A stretch of DNA of 42,821 bases from Candidatus Rokuibacteriota bacterium (lineage in GTDB: Bacteria > Methylomirabilota > Methylomirabilia > Rokubacteriales > CSP1-6): the NCBI GenBank assembly GCA_003220495.1, contig QHSP01000060.1:1-42821 (forward strand), in the 5' to 3' direction. The translations under genes and the position numbers were made by a program. Every line of letters begins with the position of its first letter. Within the stretch, counting starts at the first letter, position 1. The notes beneath the pieces are model-generated. The model made no database searches. It was not told the origin of the DNA and worked only from the letters and a program-made list of their open reading frames with translations. Positions 39,633 through 42,821 of this stretch are shown piece by piece.

Positions 39633-40770
39633 TGATCGAGGCCGCGTACTTCTCGAGGTAGTGCGTGATCGTCTCGACCCTGATCTTCACCGAGCCGGAG
39701 GGCTTGGTCGAGTCGAGGTCCTGGAACGAGAAGAAGAGCGTGCCCGAGCGCTCGACGATCTGCTGGACGGGCGTGTAGGTCGGCTGGTCCATGCCGCACT
39801 CGTAGGACGACATCCGGACCACGCAGGCGATCCACGGGATGCGCGCGGCGGCCTTGGCACCCCAGAGGATCTCGTTCGTATTGGAGCTGTAGGACGACGG
39901 CCACACGTCGCGGATGTCGAATGCCGATTTGATGTGGCCGGCGCGGACGTCCTCGCCGAAGGCCCAGTCCATCAGGTCGGCGTCGATCGGGAAGTACTGC
40001 ATCCAGAGGATGGGGTAGCCGTAGGCCTGCAGGTCCACCTCGATCTCGTGGCCGATGCCCGGATCCATGTGATACGGCCGGGCGATCACCATCAGGCACG
40101 CTCGGTCCTCCCGCGCGCACCATTCGAGCACCTCGCGCGATTTCTTCCGGAGCCGATCGCTGAAGTCGCGGAGCGCGCGGAAGCCGGCGTCGGCCGCCCT
40201 CGCCGTCTCCTCGTAGGTGAGCCCGGGGATCGCGTCGCGCATCCCGGAGAAGAGCTGCTTGGGCACCAGCAGGGGCTCGTCGAGCGAGACGAACGGCGAC
40301 GCGTACGTGATGCCCGCCTCGGCGAACGCGTCCTGCTCCTTGATGAAGCCGGCCTTGATGTTCTCGGGCGCGGCCATCACGCGCGGGCACGTCAGCGACT
40401 TGGCCACGTGGCCGGAGAGGAACGAGGGCAGGTTGTAGATCATCGGCGACAGCAGGACGTCGAGCTTCTGCTTCTGGCCGAACACCAGCTCGCCGTAGTG
40501 GCCGGAGATGCACTTGACCGGATAGCAGCAGTCGACGGTGCCGCGCCCCTTGCCGAACTGCCGGCCCTGCTCCTCGGAGGTGTCCGACGAGAAGACGATG
40601 TTGCGCGGGTCCACCCCGAGCGCGCCGAGGAACCCCATCCAGAACTGATGGGTGTTCCAGAGATTCAGGACGCGCGGGATACCGATCCGGAGCTTACTCC
40701 GCGACGGCGGCGGCGGTGACCCGGCGGAACGCGTCCTTGCGAACCATCTCGGCAACGTTAGGGTACTCAC
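39577..40770 (-). CDS. Acyl-CoA dehydratase activase-related protein (DUF2229 type)
   Basis: A 397-residue protein. SKLRIGIPRVLNLWNTHQFW begins the conserved domain at residue ~25. It continues with FGKGRGTVDCCYPVKCISGH (Cys ligands), DVLLSPMIYNLPSFLSGHVA, CLMVIARPYHMDPGIGHEIE and VVRMSSYECGMDQP. It belongs to the 2-hydroxyglutaryl-CoA dehydratase/benzoyl-CoA reductase superfamily that works with the activase encoded upstream. The only start is GTG 40770, inside the upstream gene (77-base overlap). In many genomes the two parts form one protein, and here the stop falls at the junction. It probably binds an iron-sulphur cluster. Confidence 0.82.
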   Translation of the reverse strand: MSTLTLPRWFARTRSAGSPPPPSRSKLRIGIPRVLNLWNTHQFWMGFLGALGVDPRNIVFSSDTSEEQGRQFGKGRGTVDCCYPVKCISGHYGELVFGQKQKLDVLLSPMIYNLPSFLSGHVAKSLTCPRVMAAPENIKAGFIKEQDAFAEAGITYASPFVSLDEPLLVPKQLFSGMRDAIPGLTYEETARAADAGFRALRDFSDRLRKKSREVLEWCAREDRACLMVIARPYHMDPGIGHEIEVDLQAYGYPILWMQYFPIDADLMDWAFGEDVRAGHIKSAFDIRDVWPSSYSSNTNEILWGAKAAARIPWIACVVRMSSYECGMDQPTYTPVQQIVERSGTLFFSFQDLDSTKPSGSVKIRVETITHYLEKYAASIINRKKAAAPPGCPLLPRA

Positions 40771-42821
40771 GCTTGACCTCCTCGAGCTTTGCCTTCACCA
40801 CGCGCATCTCGTTGACGTCCTCGACGAGCCCCTTGGGGCACGAATTGCCGCTGATGACCCGCTCCCAGCCGGGCGCCAGCGGCAGCTTGCTCCATTCGCG
40901 GCCCTTCGCGCCCGGCAGCTGCACGTCGATGAAGGTCCGCGTGCAGTTGATCGGGCACCACTTGCAGACCGTCTGCGCGGTCGTCGTGCTGGTGTAGGTC
41001 AGCGCGGCGATCGTGTCGAAGCCGCGGAAGTGCGACGCCTCGCCGCGCTTCATCCAGTCGCCGGCGCAGAGCGCGGCGCCGATGGCACCGGCTTCGCCGG
41101 AGTACGGGTGCAGGACGACCTCGGCGTCGGGCACCTTGCCCCGGATGAAGTCGACCTGCGCCTTCACCACCGCCATGTTGCGGTGGGTGCCGCCTTGCAG
41201 GATGAACTTGCGGCCGGCGGCGCGCAGATTCTGGAGCTGACCCGCGTAGATCCAGACGTTGACGGGCAGGACCGCCGCCAGCGCGGCCATGATCTCCTCG
41301 GCCGACCAGCCCTTGCGTTGCTGGTTCACGATGTCGGACTGCAAGAAGACGCCGCAGCCCATCGTGAGGCTCGGCATGGCCTTGGCCGCGAACGCGCGGT
41401 CGGCGTACGCCTCGAGCGGGATGTTGTAGCGCTCGGCCACGCCCTGGAGGAACGCGCCGTTGCCCGACGAGCACTGCGAGTTCAGCCGGAAGTCGGCGAC
41501 GGTGCCCTGCCGCAGGATCATGATCTTGACGTCGGTGCCGCCGACGTCGCAGATCACGTCCGCGTCGGGATAGAAGTGGAGCGCCGCGGTCGCGTGAGCG
41601 ACCGTCTCGACCACGCCCATGTCCGCGCCCAGCACGTCCTTCAGCAGATCTTTGCCGTAGCCGGTCAGCGCGAGCGCGCCGATGTCGGTGAACCCGGCCT
41701 CGCGCACCTGGTGGAACAGCGACTGGGCGTCCTCGATCGGGTTGCCCTTGCTGAGCGCGTAGCACGAAAACAGGAGCTCGCGGTCCTCGTTCAGCACGAC
41801 CGCCTTGGCGGTGGTGGAGCCGAAGTCGCAGCCGAGCAGCACGGACTCGACGGGCCGCGCGCCCGGCGCGGCTCCGTGACTGGTGGCCGCCGGCTTCACG
41901 TACTCGGTCACGAAGGTGGCGAGGTCGCCGGCGCCGGCGACCAGACCGCGGGCGCCTTCCTTGGCCTTCTGCTCGTGCTGTCCCGTCTCGACCCACCACG
42001 CGAGCTTCTCGCGGCCTTGATAGATCGCGACCTCGGGCTTCTCGCCCTGGCCGATCTCGACGCAGCCCAGGCACGCGTAGTAGAGCGCTTCGGCGGGCAC
42101 GAGGATCAGCGAGGCGGGCTCGCGGCCGCCCAGGTCGACCTTGCGCTGGGTCCAGAGCTTGGCGAGGTGATGGCGCCACGCTTCCTGCAGGCCCTTGAAG
42201 AAGAGGTTGGGGCCGCCGAGCAGGAGCACCTCGGGCGACGGCGTGTTGCCCTTGGTCAGGGTCGCCAGATTCTGGTAGACGACCGCCTCGAACAGGCTGG
42301 CGATGATCTCCTCGACCGGGACGCCGGTCTTCACCAGGGTGTTCGCGTCGGTCTCGGCGAAGATCCCGCACTTGCTCGAGACCTTGTGAAGGCTCATCCC
42401 CTCGTAGGGCATCGTGGCCAGCCGCTCGCCGGGCACCTGCAGCTTGCGCGCGGTCTTCTCGATGAAGGTGCCGGTGCCGCCGCTGCAGGCCGACTGCATG
42501 TAGACCTGCTTCGAGCGGCCGGTGCCGGTCGCGGTGAAGAAGATCGTCTTCATGTCCTCGCCGCCGATCTCCGACACGAACCGCACGTCCGGATGCTGCT
42601 TCTCGACGCACGCGGCGACGGCGACGACTTCCTGGATGAGCTTACCGCCGACGAGCGGCGAGATGAACCCGGCGCCGGAGCCCGTGAAGAAGACGCGGTC
42701 CGAGCCGGGGGTCAGGCCGGCTTCGGTCTCCATCCGCTGCAGGAACTCGACGACCTTCTCGGCCTGCCGCGTATTGTGTCGCTGATAGTCCTGCCAGGTA
42801 ATTTTACCGTCGTTACCGACC
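40694..42821 (-). CDS. BadF/BadG/BcrA/BcrD-type activase with duplicated ATPase domain (5' end outside window)
   Basis: At least 709 residues; the frame is open to the right edge (VGNDGKITWQDYQRHNTRQA before the first Met in the window). The end of the first ASKHA ATPase domain shows SACSGGTGTFIEKTARKLQV and SSKCGIFAETDANTL. The second starts SVLLGCDFGSTTAKAVVLNE and has DVICDVGGTDVKIMILRQG, NSQCSSGNGAFLQGVAERYN and TMGCGVFLQSDIVNQQRKG. A C-terminal Cys-rich segment (VCKWCPINCTRTF, SGNSCPKG) could carry a cluster. Such activases hydrolyse ATP to drive a low-potential electron into a 2-hydroxyacyl-CoA dehydratase or benzoyl-CoA reductase. Confidence 0.85.
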   Translation of the reverse strand, partial: VGNDGKITWQDYQRHNTRQAEKVVEFLQRMETEAGLTPGSDRVFFTGSGAGFISPLVGGKLIQEVVAVAACVEKQHPDVRFVSEIGGEDMKTIFFTATGTGRSKQVYMQSACSGGTGTFIEKTARKLQVPGERLATMPYEGMSLHKVSSKCGIFAETDANTLVKTGVPVEEIIASLFEAVVYQNLATLTKGNTPSPEVLLLGGPNLFFKGLQEAWRHHLAKLWTQRKVDLGGREPASLILVPAEALYYACLGCVEIGQGEKPEVAIYQGREKLAWWVETGQHEQKAKEGARGLVAGAGDLATFVTEYVKPAATSHGAAPGARPVESVLLGCDFGSTTAKAVVLNEDRELLFSCYALSKGNPIEDAQSLFHQVREAGFTDIGALALTGYGKDLLKDVLGADMGVVETVAHATAALHFYPDADVICDVGGTDVKIMILRQGTVADFRLNSQCSSGNGAFLQGVAERYNIPLEAYADRAFAAKAMPSLTMGCGVFLQSDIVNQQRKGWSAEEIMAALAAVLPVNVWIYAGQLQNLRAAGRKFILQGGTHRNMAVVKAQVDFIRGKVPDAEVVLHPYSGEAGAIGAALCAGDWMKRGEASHFRGFDTIAALTYTSTTTAQTVCKWCPINCTRTFIDVQLPGAKGREWSKLPLAPGWERVISGNSCPKGLVEDVNEMRVVKAKLEEVKREYPNVAEMVRKDAFRRVTAAAVAE

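Noticed and set aside
40753-40760. CGTTAGGG as a further attC box
   Set aside because: It lies inside the overlapping activase genes, lacks the final pyrimidine and has no paired arm.
42787-42803. CAGGTAATTTTACC as a third copy of the TTACC...GGTAA operator
   Set aside because: The half sites are in the opposite order and it lies within coding sequence of the activase.
1-42821. CRISPR arrays, tRNA and rRNA genes, insertion sequences with transposases
   Set aside because: I looked for regularly spaced repeats, tRNA-like cloverleaf ends and transposase motifs and saw none.

Overview
The window is a high-GC stretch of bacterial chromosome, most likely from an uncultured soil or sediment bacterium. 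The gene mix is many solute-binding transporters, two LLM-type flavin oxidoreductases, an amidohydrolase, acyl-CoA ligases, a DUF3303 protein and a Cys-rich conserved protein. This recalls Candidatus Rokubacteria (Methylomirabilota), but that placement is inference from gene content: no rRNA or marker gene is present.

Positions 1-4250 differ from the rest. After the tail of an unidentified gene there is a run of short plus-strand genes of unrelated families, each followed by an imperfect palindrome with the layout of an integron attC site (RYYYAAC ... GTTRRRY, about 58-61 nt, one extra base on the left arm). I read this as a gene-cassette array without a visible integrase (a CALIN, cluster of attC sites lacking an integrase). 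Its cassettes carry a frameshifted membrane/zinc-ribbon protein, a PNPOx-fold protein, an Amj-type lipid II flippase, a small membrane protein and an EcsC-like protein. The array appears to run into a chromosomal DUF2867 gene at about 3650.

Positions 4277-17767 form a plant-polysaccharide sugar region: a GH31 alpha-xylosidase-type enzyme co-directional with a sugar ABC importer (binding protein and two permeases), an LLM oxidoreductase, a GH127 beta-L-arabinofuranosidase-type enzyme, an amino-acid-type ABC importer, an SDR dehydrogenase, an aldose 1-epimerase-like protein and an XRE/MmyB-type regulator. A perfect 16-bp palindrome of LacI-family type lies between the GH127 gene and the divergent importer.

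Positions 17975-32717 hold a Cys-rich protein of unknown function, a peptide ABC importer, a DinB-like protein, a second LLM oxidoreductase, an amidohydrolase, a D-2-hydroxyacid dehydrogenase, an MFS carrier, a secreted metallo-beta-lactamase-fold hydrolase, a 3-hydroxyisobutyrate dehydrogenase-family enzyme and a TRAP transporter. A 15-bp motif, TTACCTCCC(A/G)GGTAA, occurs in front of both the XRE regulator and the 2-hydroxyacid dehydrogenase, which suggests a small regulon. None of the three ABC importers has an ATPase gene nearby.

Positions 32718-42821 hold a DUF3303 protein, a decayed gene end, a strong 20-bp stem-loop, a 35-codon exported microprotein, a nitrilase-family amidase, two coupled AMP-forming acyl-CoA ligases, a MaoC hydratase remnant, two coupled exported HEXXH metallopeptidase-like paralogues, and a split 2-hydroxyacyl-CoA dehydratase activase system (DUF2229-type protein and duplicated BadF/BcrAD ATPase) that runs off the right edge. 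A palindromic repeat recurs at 9.6, 29.7 and 30.8 kb.
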